Both the position numbers and the translations under genes were made by a program. The notes below the pieces were generated by a model. It saw only the letters and a list, made by a program, of their open reading frames with translations. It had not been told where the DNA came from and did not search any database. This document shows positions 1 through 15,360 of a DNA stretch of 64,000 bases, piece by piece; within the stretch, counting starts at the first letter, position 1; the number at the start of each line of letters is the position of its first letter. The DNA is from Alviniconcha marisindica (Eukaryota > Mollusca > Gastropoda > Provannidae). The stretch spans positions 425,001 through 489,000 of the forward strand of contig JABMCL010001385.1 of assembly GCA_018857735.1 (NCBI GenBank), written 5' to 3'.

Positions 1-690
<690 letters not shown>

Positions 691-1640
691 GGGGGGGGGG
701 AGTTTTGTTGTTGCTGCTTTTTTTGTTTGTTTTGTTTATGGTTTTTTTTTGGGGGGGAGGGGGGGTTGTTCGTTATTGTTGTTGTTGTTTTACGTTGGTT
801 GATTTGATTGTTGTTGTTATTTTGTTTGTTGCTTTTGTTTTGATGTTTTTGTTGTTTGTTTTTGGGGGGGGGGGGGGGGGGTTGAAGTGGGAGTTTTTTT
901 TTTTTTTTCCACATGTTTTGTTTTGTTTGCCATTAGCTTCTATTGTTCGTATTTTTGGTTTATGTTAGCGTGCAACCATGGGAAAAAGCATCTGTCGTTG
1001 TTTTTCCGGTGGTGGTGGTGTTGTTTTATTGTTTTAAGTATCCCCATTGGGATTTCCTGAATAAATTTCTTGACCCTGCTAGAAACATTGTGAGTCGTGT
1101 ATCAGTCCATTTGCTTATCAGTCTACTACTGTGTCCCGTGACTCAGAATCTAAAACGAAAAACAGATCGGTCGTGCAATCAGAATACAGAGTACACTTTT
1201 TTCTTCATTCCATTCAGGAAAATGACATCAGTGTCACCTCAGACACGAACCAAATGGGAGAATCGTCATCACAACACACATAAATAACCAGCATCAGCTG
1301 ATACAGGCTCAGCGTCTCTGTCAGACTCCAAGCACTGGTTTACGACATCCTTCCGGCTTCAACCACTGCCGTATTTAGTTACGCCATAGGGTCCAGAAAA
1401 TTGTCAGCTAACGAGCAGTTTTTTTTTGTTGGTGCTCAAACAGTAGTAAGCTTGTTACAATCAACTCAAATAAAACAAGGCGTGTCATTTATAGCGCCAA
1501 CAAAGTTTACACCTAGCACAAATCAAACCACAATCGTTTGAATCGAGACGGACCTCTTCTTTTTTTTTTACCCCGGGTGGATGCGTCTCGTATTTACGTG
1601 CGTGCTTTGGCGCTAGGTTGCTTCTACAGTCATATTAGTA
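691..1640. other. No gene seen; G and T runs then unique sequence
   Basis: Poly-G runs at about 690-700, 750-768 and 866-881 and poly-T near 896-908 are followed by unique sequence. A 114-codon frame at 943-1287 has no recognisable features. Confidence 0.5.
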
Positions 1641-2376
1641 CCGGAACCTTTCGGAGGGCGCTGACCGCGTCGCTGCTGAGATAAAGAGTGCCCCTTCAGT
1701 GGCGTAACCAAATCTGGCAGAGTTTGGAGGAAGGTGCCGGAAAGCGATGCTCGGAGTGTGCGTCTGTGTGTCACACAACCCTTTCGCTCCGTGTGCTGGT
1801 GTAGTACTTCGCGGGATCAAACAGGCCCTTTAACCGAAGAAAGTAGGCCAGAATGATACTGCAAAGTTTGACCCAACGAACAAATTGCGTGCTAAAGTTC
1901 ATTCCTCTTAGCTGCGTCTGTAATCCAAACGAGGAGTCTGGAGTCAAGCAAACTGTGACCCCGGTGAATATAAACGAATACTGCACCACCCCTCCATTGG
2001 CGAGAAGAAGAAGGGGGGGAAAAAAGGCCTCTTTCTAGCCTCTCACGGGAATAACTTTCCCGGCTGTTTGGCAGACATGATTGTTGGATGACGTTTATTC
2101 ATCCCATTGTTTCGCCAAACGTTTTACGGATTCCGTTATCTTGAGTGGCTTTGTGCACACACAAAAAGATACCGCCGTTATCACTTGTGTGTCACTGGAG
2201 AGCATTAGTAGCTGAGAGTTTTTTTTCCCAGTGTGGGCACTGCACCGCGGTGCCTTGGGTTGAGGTACTGTGGACGTACAAATTAAGGTGAACACTGACT
2301 GAATGTTTGAACTAATTTCGAAGAAAACGGATGTCTAGAATACACGTACAAATCGTTCTAATTGTGTTTCCACACA

Positions 2377-2740
<364 letters not shown>

Positions 2741-2775
2741 TTTTGTTTGTTTGCATGTGTGTGTTTTTCTGTGAC

Positions 2776-3016
2776 GGTCTGTTAGGGACGTGGAGCCAAG
2801 GACATCCACAACTTCCTTCACATAGCTCATGAGCGCTGAGGTAGCAATGACAGACTGTCCTTTTTGACAAAATCTGCACCGCATTTGGTCGGCGGCGTCG
2901 TTGCCCACGCAGTCAGCTGGCTGAACAGAGAGCAGCGGGCTGGACGAAACGGGGCGATCGGCGAACTGTTCCACATTCCGGGCCAAATGAAGCGCGATGT
3001 CATTGTCCGAGACCCG
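2776..3016 (-). CDS. Candidate exon of an unrecognised gene
   Basis: On the minus strand a good acceptor, CATTCTTTCCCTCAG, opens a frame RVSDNDIALHLARNVEQFAD, with MRCRFCQKGQSVIATSALMS and YVKEVVDVLGSTSL further on. The composition is protein-like and has no low-complexity bias. The frame then runs into the adjacent (CA)n repeat, so a donor or stop must lie before about 2760; I could not fix it. I do not recognise the family. No neighbouring exon was found on either side within the window. Confidence 0.35.
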
Positions 3017-3264
3017 CTGAGGGAAAGAATGGGAGGATCAAGAAAGAGACCAAAAGGCAAACAAGGAACGCGGGGTCTGATCATCCTGGCCACGGTCGCT
3101 GGACACGGAACAGAAAACACGCTGTCAAAACAGAGAGAGGGATAAGGCGGGGTTTTACTCTGTTGGCAGCTTTGGGGATTAGTGCGAAGGCCAGCGATGA
3201 CCACTCAGTCACTCCAACAAGCTTCGGTTTCCGGTATCCTAGCTTCCTCCAGCCTCTGCCATTG

Positions 3265-4455
3265 TTGATTACGCCAGAGACACTGCGCTACACACACTTG
3301 CTGTCGTATCCCTGGTTACGCCAGAGACACTGCACTACACACTTGCTGTCGTATCCCTGGTTACGCCAGAGACACTATACACTACACACTTGCTGTCGTA
3401 TCCCTGGTTACGCCAGAGACACTGCACTACACACTTGCTGTCGTATCCCTGGTTACGCCAGAGACACTGCACTACACACTTGCTGTCGTATCCCTGGTTA
3501 CGCCAGAGACACTGCACTACACACTTGCTGTCGTATCCCTGGTTACGCCAGAGACACTGCACTACACACTTGCTGTCGTATCCCTGGTTACGCCAGAGAC
3601 ACTGCACTACACACTTGCTGTCGTATCCCTGGTTACGCCAGAGACACTATACACTACACACTTGCTGTCGTATCCCTGGTTACGCCAGAGACACTGCACT
3701 ACACACTTGCTGTCGTATCCCTGGTTACGCCAGAGACACTATACACTACACACTTGCTGTCGTATCCCTGGTTACGCCAGAGACACTGCACTACACACTT
3801 GCTGTCGTATCCCTGGTTACGCCAGAGACACTGCACTACACACTTGCTGTCGTATCCCTGGTTACGCCAGAGACACTGCACCACACACTTGCTGTCGTAT
3901 CCCTGGTTACGCCAGAGACACTGCACTACACACTTGCTGTCGTTTTCCCTGGTTACGCCAGAGACACTTACACTACACACTTGCTGTGTATCCCTGGTTA
4001 CGCCAGAGACACTGTACTACACACTTGCTGTAGTATCCCTAGTTACGCCAGAGACACTGCACTACACCCCTTGCTGTCGTATCCCTGGTTACGCCAGAGA
4101 CACTGCACTACACACTTGCTGTCGTATCCCTGGTTACGCCAGAGACACTGCACTACACACTTGCTGTCGTATCCCTGGTTACGCCAGAGACACTATACAC
4201 TACACACTTGCTGTCGTATCCCTGGTTACGCCAGAGACACTGCACTACACACTTGCTGTCGTATCCCTGGTTACGCCAGAGACACTGCACTACACACTTG
4301 CTGTCGTATCCCTGGTTACGCCAGAGACACTGCACTACACACTTGCTGTCGTATCCCTGGTTACGCCAGAGACACTGCACTACACACTTGCTGTCGTATC
4401 CCTGGTTACGCCAGAGACACTGCACTACACACTTGCTGTCTTATCCCTGGTTACA
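3265..4455. repeat. 45-bp minisatellite, about 26 copies
   Basis: Unit contains TTGCTGTCGTATCCCTGGTT followed by ACGCCAGAGACACTGCACTAC. A 47-bp variant (ACTATACACTAC in place of ACTGCACTAC) recurs at about 3375, 3650, 3740 and 4195. Long frames on both strands are artefacts of a unit length divisible by three. Confidence 0.97.
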
Positions 4456-4489
4456 CTTTCAATGGGGCGCTTGGATCTGAACAGAAGTT

Positions 4490-4647
<158 letters not shown>

Positions 4648-4829
4648 TCATGAACTGATCAGATGTTCTGCTGCTTTATTTGCTGGTTGTATGCTCAGAA
4701 TATGTAACTGAATGATGTATGGCATGTGTTCATCTGGAGCTGTGAAACGCTATGTTTGTGTGGAAATTCTCATGTATAACGTTTCACTCACTCATTCATG
4801 CCTATATGTAAAATAAAATAATTGCCTGT

Positions 4830-4932
4830 AATTTGATATCTACTCATCAGTAGCTTTGCAAGGACTAGTTGTAAGACAGGTTTTTGACGAACCTAAACTA
4901 CAATCCTTGTAAAATAAAGTTTTCGAGTTGAG

Positions 4933-4999
<67 letters not shown>

Positions 5000-5000
5000 C
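4830..5000. repeat. Retroelement 3' end followed by (CT)n
   Basis: GCAAGGACTAGTTGTAAGAC and AAATAAAGTTTTCGAGTTGA precede about 65 bp of CT. Related sequences lie at 5380-5455, 8718-8750, 17838-17892 (minus) and 43011-43045. Confidence 0.7.
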
Positions 5001-5460
5001 CCCCTCTGCCCTCCCCTTCCCCCCCCCCTCTCTTCCCCCCCTCTCTGTTTCTCTCTGAGAGCTTCACCCTCCCTCCAAACTGAGCGATATTAGCCGCTGC
5101 AATCAAACGAGTCTGCTTACGATGTCTTGAATGCTGACTCATACTCTGTCATCGTCCATTCCATGATTCAATACAGTACCACGTAGTGGACCGATGGGCG
5201 GACCATAAGTACAGAGACGGGGCTTAGATCTCAGCGTGAGTCGGTTTGGCCTATCGGTGGTTGGTAAGTAGAAGGACTTCGTCTCGCTTCTACTTCGGCG
5301 CTCCTTTCTTCAATTGCTTAATCGTGCTTATAATATTTGCTTGTGGTATTGTCGTGTTTATCTGTGTTTGTAGTATAGCAAGGACTGGCTGTTAGACAGG
5401 CCCAAATGGACCTAACGCTACTATCCTTGAGTATTAAAGTTTTCGAGTTAGAGCTCAAGT

Positions 5461-5585
5461 TCAAAAGTTTTGTTGATGGACACCGTCTTTGCCCATCACA
5501 GTTAATGAAACATTAAGATGGCTCTCATTGCTGCCCACCTTAAATGCAGGAGTCATTCTGGTGGTGACAGCGTAGTGACAGGTAT
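5461..5585 (+). mobile_element. 3' fragment of the third SINE family
   Basis: TCAAAAGTTTTGTTGATGGA, ATGAAACATTAAGATGGCTC and ATTCTGGTGGTGACAGCG match the body and tail of the 16.7-kb SINE. Confidence 0.6.
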
Positions 5586-6740
5586 AGTTTCTCTCCCCCC
5601 CCCCCCCCCCCCCCCCCCCACCCACCCACCTCCTGGGATCTCAGCCCTCGCCAGTACTTTCTCGGAGACGACTCGGCGATGAACAGATTTAACCAAACCA
5701 GAACGATTAGATCTCAGCGCGGAACTCTCTATCCTTACTCTCTATGCCTTTTCATTCCCTAGCTAGCACAGATCTGCGTATGACCAAGTTTAGAACGCTT
5801 TGGCACGCATGTGTTTTCGTATACGTGGGCGTAAAATGATGGAGTCAATTACACTGCCAGGATCAATCGCTTTGAAGTGCCCATGATGTAATGAGGGGGC
5901 CGTTCTCTGCACCGGAAAAATATAAAAACCACCCTTCCAGGTGAAGCATTTTACGAAATCGTACAGGTGGAAAAATCTCAGTTGAGATTTTCCTAGATCC
6001 CAGTGCTATCAGATAAAATATTGTGAGAGCAAACCACTAATATTTGCTCGCGTGCCCGTGTATGCAAGGGAAGGGAGCTAATCGCAGGAGAAAATGACGG
6101 CTTCTCTCGCCTCTCGCTTTCATTCACAAAACAAGCCACAAATGCTTGATGTCTGTAACAGATGGCGATTTTTTTAATGATTTTTTTTAAACACGGGTTG
6201 AAGTCTGCACCCAACGCTTTGTCGCGTGGTCGGAATTTAGGAGTGATCATGATACGTATCCGTACTCAGTTCAAGGTACTGGAAATGTCAGTTCACGAAA
6301 CCTGTAAATCAAGTTGTACGTTCCTGTTTTGACATCCTAATCAAATGATTAATGTTCCTGGCTATTTCGAGACACACGCAAGGATTTATTTTTTTTTAAC
6401 GGGGGGCGGGAGGGGCGCGGGGGGGGGGGGGGGGGGGGAGGGAGGGGGGTCTTGTCTTTCTTTTTTTCTTTTGTTTCTTTTTCAACATAAGAAAATGTGT
6501 ATATCTGACTTCAGAGACGGTTACAGCCTTCTTAAAACAGATCTTTTGTTCAACAAGACATGTCAAACAAAAAACAAAACAAAAAGAGGAATTTAAAAGG
6601 ATGCTGCCCAACTTTGTAAGTCAGAAATTACATTATTTTGGAAAATAATCATTGTCATGGGTTTCTTGCCACAGGTTTTCCACGACAGAAACGACATTTA
6701 GTGCAGCAGACTTCGAGAAAATATTTATCGTCATAGGTTT
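5586..6740. other. No gene seen; poly-C and poly-G runs in unique sequence
   Basis: Poly-C at about 5594-5619 and a G-rich run at about 6401-6450. Short frames only. Confidence 0.5.
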
Positions 6741-8080
<1,340 letters not shown>

Positions 8081-8082
8081 GT

Positions 8083-8410
8083 GTGTGTGTGTGTGTGTGT
8101 GTGTGTGGTGTTGGTGTGTGTGTGTGTGTGTAATGTGTGTGTGTGTGTTGTGTGTGTGTGTGTGTGTGTGTGTCTGTGTCTGTGTCTGTGTGTCTCTGTG
8201 TGTGTCTGTGTGCGTGTATGTTTTAGTGTCAGGGTTAGTAACACTTGCAGGTGAATTGTACAGATCTCTCAACTCTCGCTAGGAAACCGTATAATTACGG
8301 GGTAACACATGTATTAAAAGTGCACAGAATGAGCTATCAACTCTTGTCGTTATCAGGGACAGACGTTAGTGAGACATTGTCATTGTTGGCATCTTATTGT
8401 CAGAATGATT

Positions 8411-8464
<54 letters not shown>

Positions 8465-8604
8465 TCTCTCGTCTCTCCCCTCTCCCTCCTCTCTCTCTCT
8501 CTCTCTCCTGCCCTACACACACACACCTCCCTCTCTCCTCTCCTCTCCTTCCCTCTCTTCTCTGTCTCTTCTCTTCTGTCCTGTCTTCTGTCTTCTGTCT
8601 GTCC

Positions 8605-8644
<40 letters not shown>

Positions 8645-8670
8645 GTCTGTCCTTCTTCTCTCTCTCCTCT

Positions 8671-8718
<48 letters not shown>
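8083..8718. repeat. (GT)n, (CT)n and (TCTG)n microsatellites
   Basis: GT to about 8218, CT from about 8410, (TCTG)n at 8598-8645, CT again to 8718. The right CT run abuts CTGGCTGTTAGACAGGTACA. Confidence 0.93.
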
Positions 8719-8719
<1 letters not shown>

Positions 8720-9002
8720 CTGTTAGACAGGTACAAATGGACCTAACGTTGCTAGGCAGGGTTGTTAGTTATTTACAGGATTTTGACCTCCTGTCAGCCA
8801 CAGACAGCCACTTAAGGACGATTACACATCGTCATAAGTCAGTAGCGCACATACACACAAAATTCTCATGTGTCCAAGAACTAACGAACTCCTCTCGAAG
8901 AACGTAGAATCACCTGAAAATATAGGAAAAAAACATTTGGTAATTTTGAGCAAAAACGTTCAATTAAGCAGACGAATATATACACAGAGAGAGAGAACTA
9001 GA

Positions 9003-9147
9003 TGCACCCACCCACCCACCCATACCACGCACGCACGCACGCACCCACGCACGCACCCACCCACCCACACACACACAAACACACACACACACACACACAC
9101 GCGCACACACACATACGCACGCATGCACTCACGCACACGCACGCACG

Positions 9148-9193
<46 letters not shown>

Positions 9194-9199
9194 CACAGA
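9003..9199. repeat. (CCCA)/(ACGC)/(AC)n microsatellite
   Basis: Mixed CCCA, ACGC and AC tracts over about 200 bp. Confidence 0.93.
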
Positions 9200-10190
9200 A
9201 TCACTAGGATAGCTTGAAGAGGTGTTGTGGGTGTGTTTGATGACCTAACTTTGCAAGGGAGTCATTTGCATATCGCCCTTTTACATTTTGCCACGTTTTA
9301 CTCACAGAACTCCCTTTACATTTTGTTTCATTTCCAAAACGCCCTTTTACATTTTGGGGGGTTTGCTAAAGCGCCATCAAACATTATGTACGTTTCCATG
9401 ACGCCCTTTTACATTTTGTAACATTTCCAATACACAGTTTTTCTGTTTGGCATATTTTCAAAACTGACGTACGTCCTATTACTTGTGGGTTTTTGTTTTT
9501 TTGTTTTGTTTGGGTGTGTTTTTTAGGGTGGGGTGGGATGGGGGGGTTGTTTTTAGTGGGGGGGGGGGGGGGGGGATAGAACAGTACTGTGGATTACACT
9601 GATGATAAAAACGGTAATATATTTCCCGAAACAGACAGAAAAACAACAACCACTCAACCGTAGGGGAACAAACTGCATCAATAATGTTCCATTTATTTTC
9701 ACCAGCTAAATTTTCACACCGACTCCTCGGGTACCGGCGCCATTCTTCAGCCTTCTTAATGCGAGGAACATCAGAAATGAGCAGCAGACAAGACGGCAGA
9801 GAAAGCGGTGCCATTTCTGATGATGCCGCCAGAGAAGTCGGCGGAACCAGATGGTCAGATAGTAGGCGAGGACGCGTTTGTTGTCTAGTTTATGATGCTC
9901 TTTACCGTCAGCCCGTCTGTCTCCTGTCGTCGCTGTCGCTGTCTGTCACTCCAGCTCTCTCTCGCATTCCGTCTTGGCAAGACCACAACAAATGCAATAC
10001 ATCAGTCTGTGAGTTCAGTGTTTTTAGTTTTGGGTTTTGGTTTTTAGTATGTTTGTTTTCGGGAGGTGGAAGGGGGGTGGGTCTCGTCGTTTTCGTGTAA
10101 AATAAAAAGATACCGGACACTGTCATATATCGGTGTATTGTCGTCCAGATTTAACCTAAGGGTAGGCTATATCGCTGTTCAAGTTACAGT
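9200..10190. other. No gene seen; short irregular repeats
   Basis: CCCTTTTACATTTTG recurs about four times at 9277-9420. Poly-G lies near 9558-9576. An open frame at 9684-10100 shows no domain. Confidence 0.4.
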
Positions 10191-10194
10191 AGAT

Positions 10195-10305
10195 GAAAAT
10201 TCAGAGCTCGGGAGCTGTGTGTGAAAGTGGAGGTGGACGTCCTGGGCTCCCGTCCCTAATAAACCTACGGTTTCTGTGGACGTAAAGCAACACTTCAGTA
10301 GATGA
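10195..10305 (+). mobile_element. Dispersed repeat fragment (retroelement 3' end)
   Basis: CGTCCTGGGCTCCCGTCCCT and GGTTTCTGTGGACGTAAAGC recur at 16965-17065 (minus) and in part at 13761-13812 (plus), so this is a repeat family. Confidence 0.55.
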
Positions 10306-10336
10306 AAAACTGGTCATGCAGTCCCCCGCCCCACAC

Positions 10337-10660
10337 GCAAGGCGGGGATAGCTCAGTCGGTAGAGCGTCCGACTGACAAGCCAAGGCGCAATACTGATGC
10401 GGGTTCGAGTCCCCGGTGCGGCAAGGGATTTTTCTCTCAGAGTCAGCTTCCAGCGCAGACTCTGTTACGGTGTCCGTACATCCCCCGTGTGCAATCGCAT
10501 GCATCAAGAACTGTGCACACGTTAAAAATCCCAGACACTGCTGGCCATACCATTGTTTGGACACGCGAAAGTATTACACACACACACTGATAGGAATGGG
10601 TAGCGCTGCTCTTGCGGCTGCTGTGCCTTACCCAGGTAAGGTGACCTGAATCTCCCCACG
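10337..10660 (+). mobile_element. tRNA-derived SINE
   Basis: The head GGGGATAGCTCAGTCGGTAG carries an A box (10349-10360) and a B box GGTTCGAGTCC (10402-10412), followed by a non-tRNA body with GTGCACACGTTAAAAATCCC. It is called a SINE and not a tRNA gene because the anticodon arm is distorted and a body follows. Confidence 0.75.
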
Positions 10661-10839
10661 AGAAACAATGAAGTACAGAGCTGCTGCTGCTGCTGCTGAC
10701 CCAGTACTGCCTGTGAGAGGGTGGGGGGCGGCGAAGGGGGAGGGGGCGATGGAGGGGGGGGGGGGGGGGGGGGGAGGAGACTGGCTGTGCCAGAGAGAGC
10801 CTTGAAGCAGTTAGCTGAGATTTTGTATTGAATGCGATG

Positions 10840-10905
10840 TGCTGCTGGTAGCCAGTGCCACACTGTCACCACCAGAACGATTCTGTATTAAGATGTGGGT
10901 AATGT
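10840..10905 (-). mobile_element. Tail fragment of the third SINE family
   Basis: CACTGTCACCACCAGAACGA followed by TTCTGTATTAAGATG matches the tail seen at 16.68 kb; short and decayed. A similar plus-orientation scrap lies at 31570-31595. Confidence 0.45.
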
Positions 10906-11214
10906 CACAAGTTTTTGCTGTTTCACTAACTGTGGAGAGAAATGCCCTGACCTCACGCTGCCCCTTTGGACACACCTGTGAGTTAGCGCACATACAAGGA
11001 ATTCATTTTCAGTGTTTTAGACGTGTCAGTCCTAAGACAGTGCCTCTTTACTGCGATTGCAAGGATGACAGCTGGCAGTTATGGGTTTGAAAATTTTAAC
11101 CTTGCGTTGAGGGTCCCGGGGTCTGCATTGGCAGTCTAGGGTCTGCAGCCCTGTGGGGATCTAGAAGGTTAACATTGCCTTCAAAGGGCCAGCTTTCCGG
11201 TCGGGGTCCAGCGA

Positions 11215-11830
11215 CTGCATTACTCAATTGGCAGTGTATTGGCATTCTAGGATCAGCATTCGGTGTCTAGGATCAGCATTGGTACTCTAGGATCAGCATC
11301 CCAAAGGAGGCTGCTTTGGCACGCTAGCATCAGCATCCCTACGAAGCCATTGGCAGTCTAGGATCAGCATCCCTACGAAGCCATTGGCAGTCTAGGATCA
11401 GCATCCCTACGAAGCCTGCATTGGCACTCTAGCATCAGCATCCCTACGGAGGTCCAGAGGCTGCATTGGTACTCTAGGATCAGCATCCATACGGAGACTG
11501 CATTGATACTCTGGGATCAGCATCCATACGGAGACTGCATTGGTACTCTAGGATCAGCATCCATACGGAGACTGCATTGGTACTCTGGGATAAGCATCCA
11601 TACGGAGACTGCATTGGTACTCTAGAATCAGCATCCCTGCGGAGGTCCAGAGGCTGCATTGGTACCCGGAGGTCCAGAGGCTGCATTGCTACCCGGAGGT
11701 CCAGAGGCTGCATTGCTACCCGGAGGTCCAGAGGCTGCATTGCTACCCGGAGGTCCAGAAGCTGCATTGGTACCCGGAGGTCCAGAGCTGCATTGGTACT
11801 CTAGTATCAGCATCCTTGCGGAGGTCCAGA
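11215..11830. repeat. Compound minisatellite (about 37-bp and 27-bp units)
   Basis: Units with TACTCTAGGATCAGCATCC run to about 11640, then five or so 27-bp units GGAGGTCCAGAGGCTGCATT, then one more of the first type. The two units share GGTCCAGAGGCTGCATTGGT, so one probably arose from part of the other. Confidence 0.9.
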
Positions 11831-12019
11831 GGTTGCAGTGGCAGTCAAGGGTGAAAATCGATGAGGGGGTCCAAGGGGATGCATTTATAGTCAAGGGTCA
11901 GCACCTCTGTGGGGATACAGGGGTTTGCAATCAGTGTGTGTATGTGTGTGTGTGTGTGTTCATGCATGCGTGCGTGCGTGCGTGAGTGTGTGTGCCTGTA
12001 TGTGTTTGTGTGCGTGCAT

Positions 12020-12170
12020 GCGAGATGGGCGGCCATTTCTTCAAGTATCCCGATTTTACGGAGCGTCCGCGGTATCTCTTTGACTTGAGTTTTATCATCA
12101 CCAAAGAGTTCAAGGATCAAGGGAGCCAACTCGTACCAGTAAAGTAAAGGGACGCAAGCCAACTTTTGTC
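12020..12170 (-). other. Short protein-like open stretch, unrecognised
   Basis: The minus strand reads YWYELAPLILELFGDDKTQV and then KEIPRTLRKIGILEEMAAHL without stops and with normal amino-acid use. No splice signals are assignable. It may be a fragment of a mobile-element gene. Confidence 0.2.
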
Positions 12171-12697
12171 TTCTCCGAAAACATGGGCGTACATACTTAT
12201 TATAAATGTAATTCCATACTAAAAACACAACAGCATGCCAGAGGAAGAAGATGGAGGTCGGTGGGAGGAAGAAGAAAAAAGGCGGGGGTGGGGGGAGGAG
12301 GAGGAAGGCTGAGCTTGCGGGGTCGCTGAGGAGAATCTACTGAGACGAAAAGTACGTGGCCTATTTACACAATTTTTTTAACGCAGGTTCAAATCTAATG
12401 AAGCGGATGGGACTGAGCGGGGCTTGCCGCGTGTACGTCAGTCCCTGACAGCCTCGTCCCCAACTGTTTGTCTTGCACACCCGCTGGGGGCGGCTCTTCA
12501 CCTGTTTGGCCCTGTAGCAGCGGCTATCAGGTGCGAATTAATGAAATAACTGAATGCTCTAATGTCCTATTTCTTCCATCGACGCTGCCCCTGCTATGCT
12601 GCCTGTGTCTGCTGCGAGATCTCTCGGTGTAAAGCTGGGATGAGACTTAGGGGAAATAACTCTGGACTGAAGACTCCATCGGATTCTGGGCTGAAGA

Positions 12698-12701
<4 letters not shown>

Positions 12702-12751
<50 letters not shown>
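12702..12751. repeat. (GT)n microsatellite
   Basis: About 50 bp of pure GT. Confidence 0.95.
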
Positions 12752-12753
<2 letters not shown>

Positions 12754-12964
12754 ATCGTTATTGTTAAGTATGTTCCTTGTATTTGAGCGGTTTTCAGCTC
12801 CGTGCTTCATTGAGTTGTTGATGTTTTGTTGTTAAATGTATTGAATGTTTTTTGTAAATGACGAGCCAGAAGGCAAATTTCTCTACACAGAGACAATAAA
12901 GTTGTATTGTATTGTAAAATCACGTGCAGTATGTAGAGACCAATCCCACAAATACCGAAATAAT

Positions 12965-13310
12965 ACCGGCCCTCGTAGCATAGTGGTTAGCGCGTCGGAC
13001 TGCGGGTCGGAAGGTCTTGGGTTCGAGTCCCATCAGAGTCATGTGGGATTTTTCAGCCCTGGCCGGCTCCTACCCAGACTGGTGGCATTTTTATGGGCCC
13101 AATAGGAAGGCTGGAACCACACAGCCGAGCTTCATCCACTTCACGGATGCGTCTTTGAGGGTGTTGCTCTAATTACTTGACCAACACTGCAGGTGCCGCA
13201 GTTCCCGGGCCTGGTTAACACCGGGATAATTATGACAGTAAGCGTGGTCTGCGGCCCTGTCAAGTAGTCTCAAACCGAAATGGACCTCCATAGCATCGTC
13301 AGTTATCATC
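12965..13310 (+). mobile_element. tRNA-derived SINE, second family
   Basis: The head has an A box TAGCATAGTGG (12976-12986) and a B box GGTTCGAGTCC (13020-13030), followed by a body with GGTTAACACCGGGAT and GTCAAGTAGTCTCAAACCG. The end is approximate. Confidence 0.7.
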
Positions 13311-14880
13311 CTCATCCTCATCGATCACTGCATAAATATTTATTGAAATAAAAAAATCACTGCATAAATATTTATTGAAATAAAATTAAATACCGAAATA
13401 ATATTCTGAAATAGTGTACCATATAGTAGTGATACTGCTGCTGTTGATAATGATGATGATGATGATTATAAACGCTGAAAGGGGAAGGGAGGGGGAGGGG
13501 GGGGGGTGCTTTGTTGTATGATGAGGGTGACTGATAGTGATGACTAAGACTTCGACTGACTCGACTGGTGAGCTACAGACATTGTCTTTGTGACTCTGTT
13601 CCGCACAGCACTTGAGACAGCGATTGCGTAGTGCACTAGTTGCTGCACAATGGCGAGGGGACACTGCCTTAACATTTTCGTTGTTCTGGCGGCGGTCCAC
13701 CACATCCTTGGTCTTCCGGGTTGGCGCATGCTGTAGAACCTTCACTCTTTCGTCCCCTTCCCCCCTTGTCCCCGTCCCTAATAAAAAAGTCTCGTTTCTG
13801 TGGACGTTAAGCAAAAATAATGATTAATCGATTGGTGACGACTCGATGATGGAATGCCGGCCTTAAGAAGTTGATTCCGTCCAAAGCAACGACGATTATA
13901 ATACTAGCAATGACTGATGGAAGCCTTAAGTCTTTTTCTTTCATTTTTTTCATCGTTTTTAACCGTTTATCAGTTAAGTGTCGTTTTGTGGCTTGATAAA
14001 GGGGATTCCCCGAAAATGTGCATACTGTGTGTCCGTGTTAAAATAAATAAGCGTTCGTTTGAACTTTTCTGTGTTTGGTTCTGATAGAAGCCTAATAATC
14101 AGCACCGTCGTCCTCGTCATTAAACCGATCAAACTTATTATCACCGGCATCGTGGGCCGTCGTCAACATCGTCGCCCTGATATAACCGTACCGGTTGACT
14201 GGGCGTAAACCACCAACTTACTTACTTACTCGTCAACATCACACGGACTGACGGGGGCCGGCATGACTGATTCGTCTTAACGATTCAAATCACTGACTTA
14301 AAAGAGCCGTATGAGACATGAGCAATGGGCAAATTCAGCACCAAATTTGAGAAAAGCATTATGCCTTATAGTGTGATACCCATCCCACAGTGGTCATATC
14401 GGTCGGAAATTCCTGGGACGTTTTAAACGCCATTTTGGATCACATATATCATCAGAATCACCAAAACGGAGTTAAATCAAGCAAAGAAAGCCAACATTTT
14501 CAGCAAAATGTGAGTTTTATATGTGTATCTTTCAGTATTGCGTATGCGCCATTGACGTTTGATCTAGATCTAGTTCACGAGTAACGACGTGCACTCTTTC
14601 CTGGTGCTAATGTCATTGTATTGTAACATTCGATCGCATACTGACGTCTCATCTTCAGTTTACAGACTGTAATCATCAAACTCACCTCTGTCGCAAATTT
14701 TGGCTTCATTCGCTAGACCCTGTTTGGTTGATTTTAATGATAAAACGCGACCAGAATGGCGTTTAAAACGTCGCAGGAATTTCCGACCACCTCCTTGGAT
14801 CGCGGTAAATAGACCTACAGCCGAGTCATCGTGTTTCTCGTCCCTCCGCCACTGGATGGCAGGCTCAGTCCCGTATACCC
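13311..14880. other. No gene seen apart from the small LINE insertion
   Basis: A near-exact 40-bp duplication with ATCACTGCATAAATATTTAT lies at 13325-13385, a short (GAT)n at 13451-13466, otherwise unique sequence. Confidence 0.5.
14171..14229 (+). mobile_element. 59-bp 5'-truncated LINE 3' end with 11-bp target-site duplication
   Basis: The insert ends in GGTTGACTGGGCGTAAACC and then ACTTACTTACTTAC, matching the 3' end of the LINE at 44.6 kb (opposite strand there). TCGTCAACATC flanks it at 14160-14170 and 14230-14240. Confidence 0.75.
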
Positions 14881-14919
14881 CAGCTTAAGAACGTAGCCTA
14901 ATCAGGCTCACGCGAGCGC

Positions 14920-15360
<441 letters not shown>

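Noticed and set aside
3265..4455. CRISPR-like regular array
   Set aside because: Units are contiguous with no unique spacers, and the genome is eukaryotic.
10341..10425. Functional tRNA gene
   Set aside because: A and B boxes are present, but the anticodon arm is distorted and a SINE body follows.
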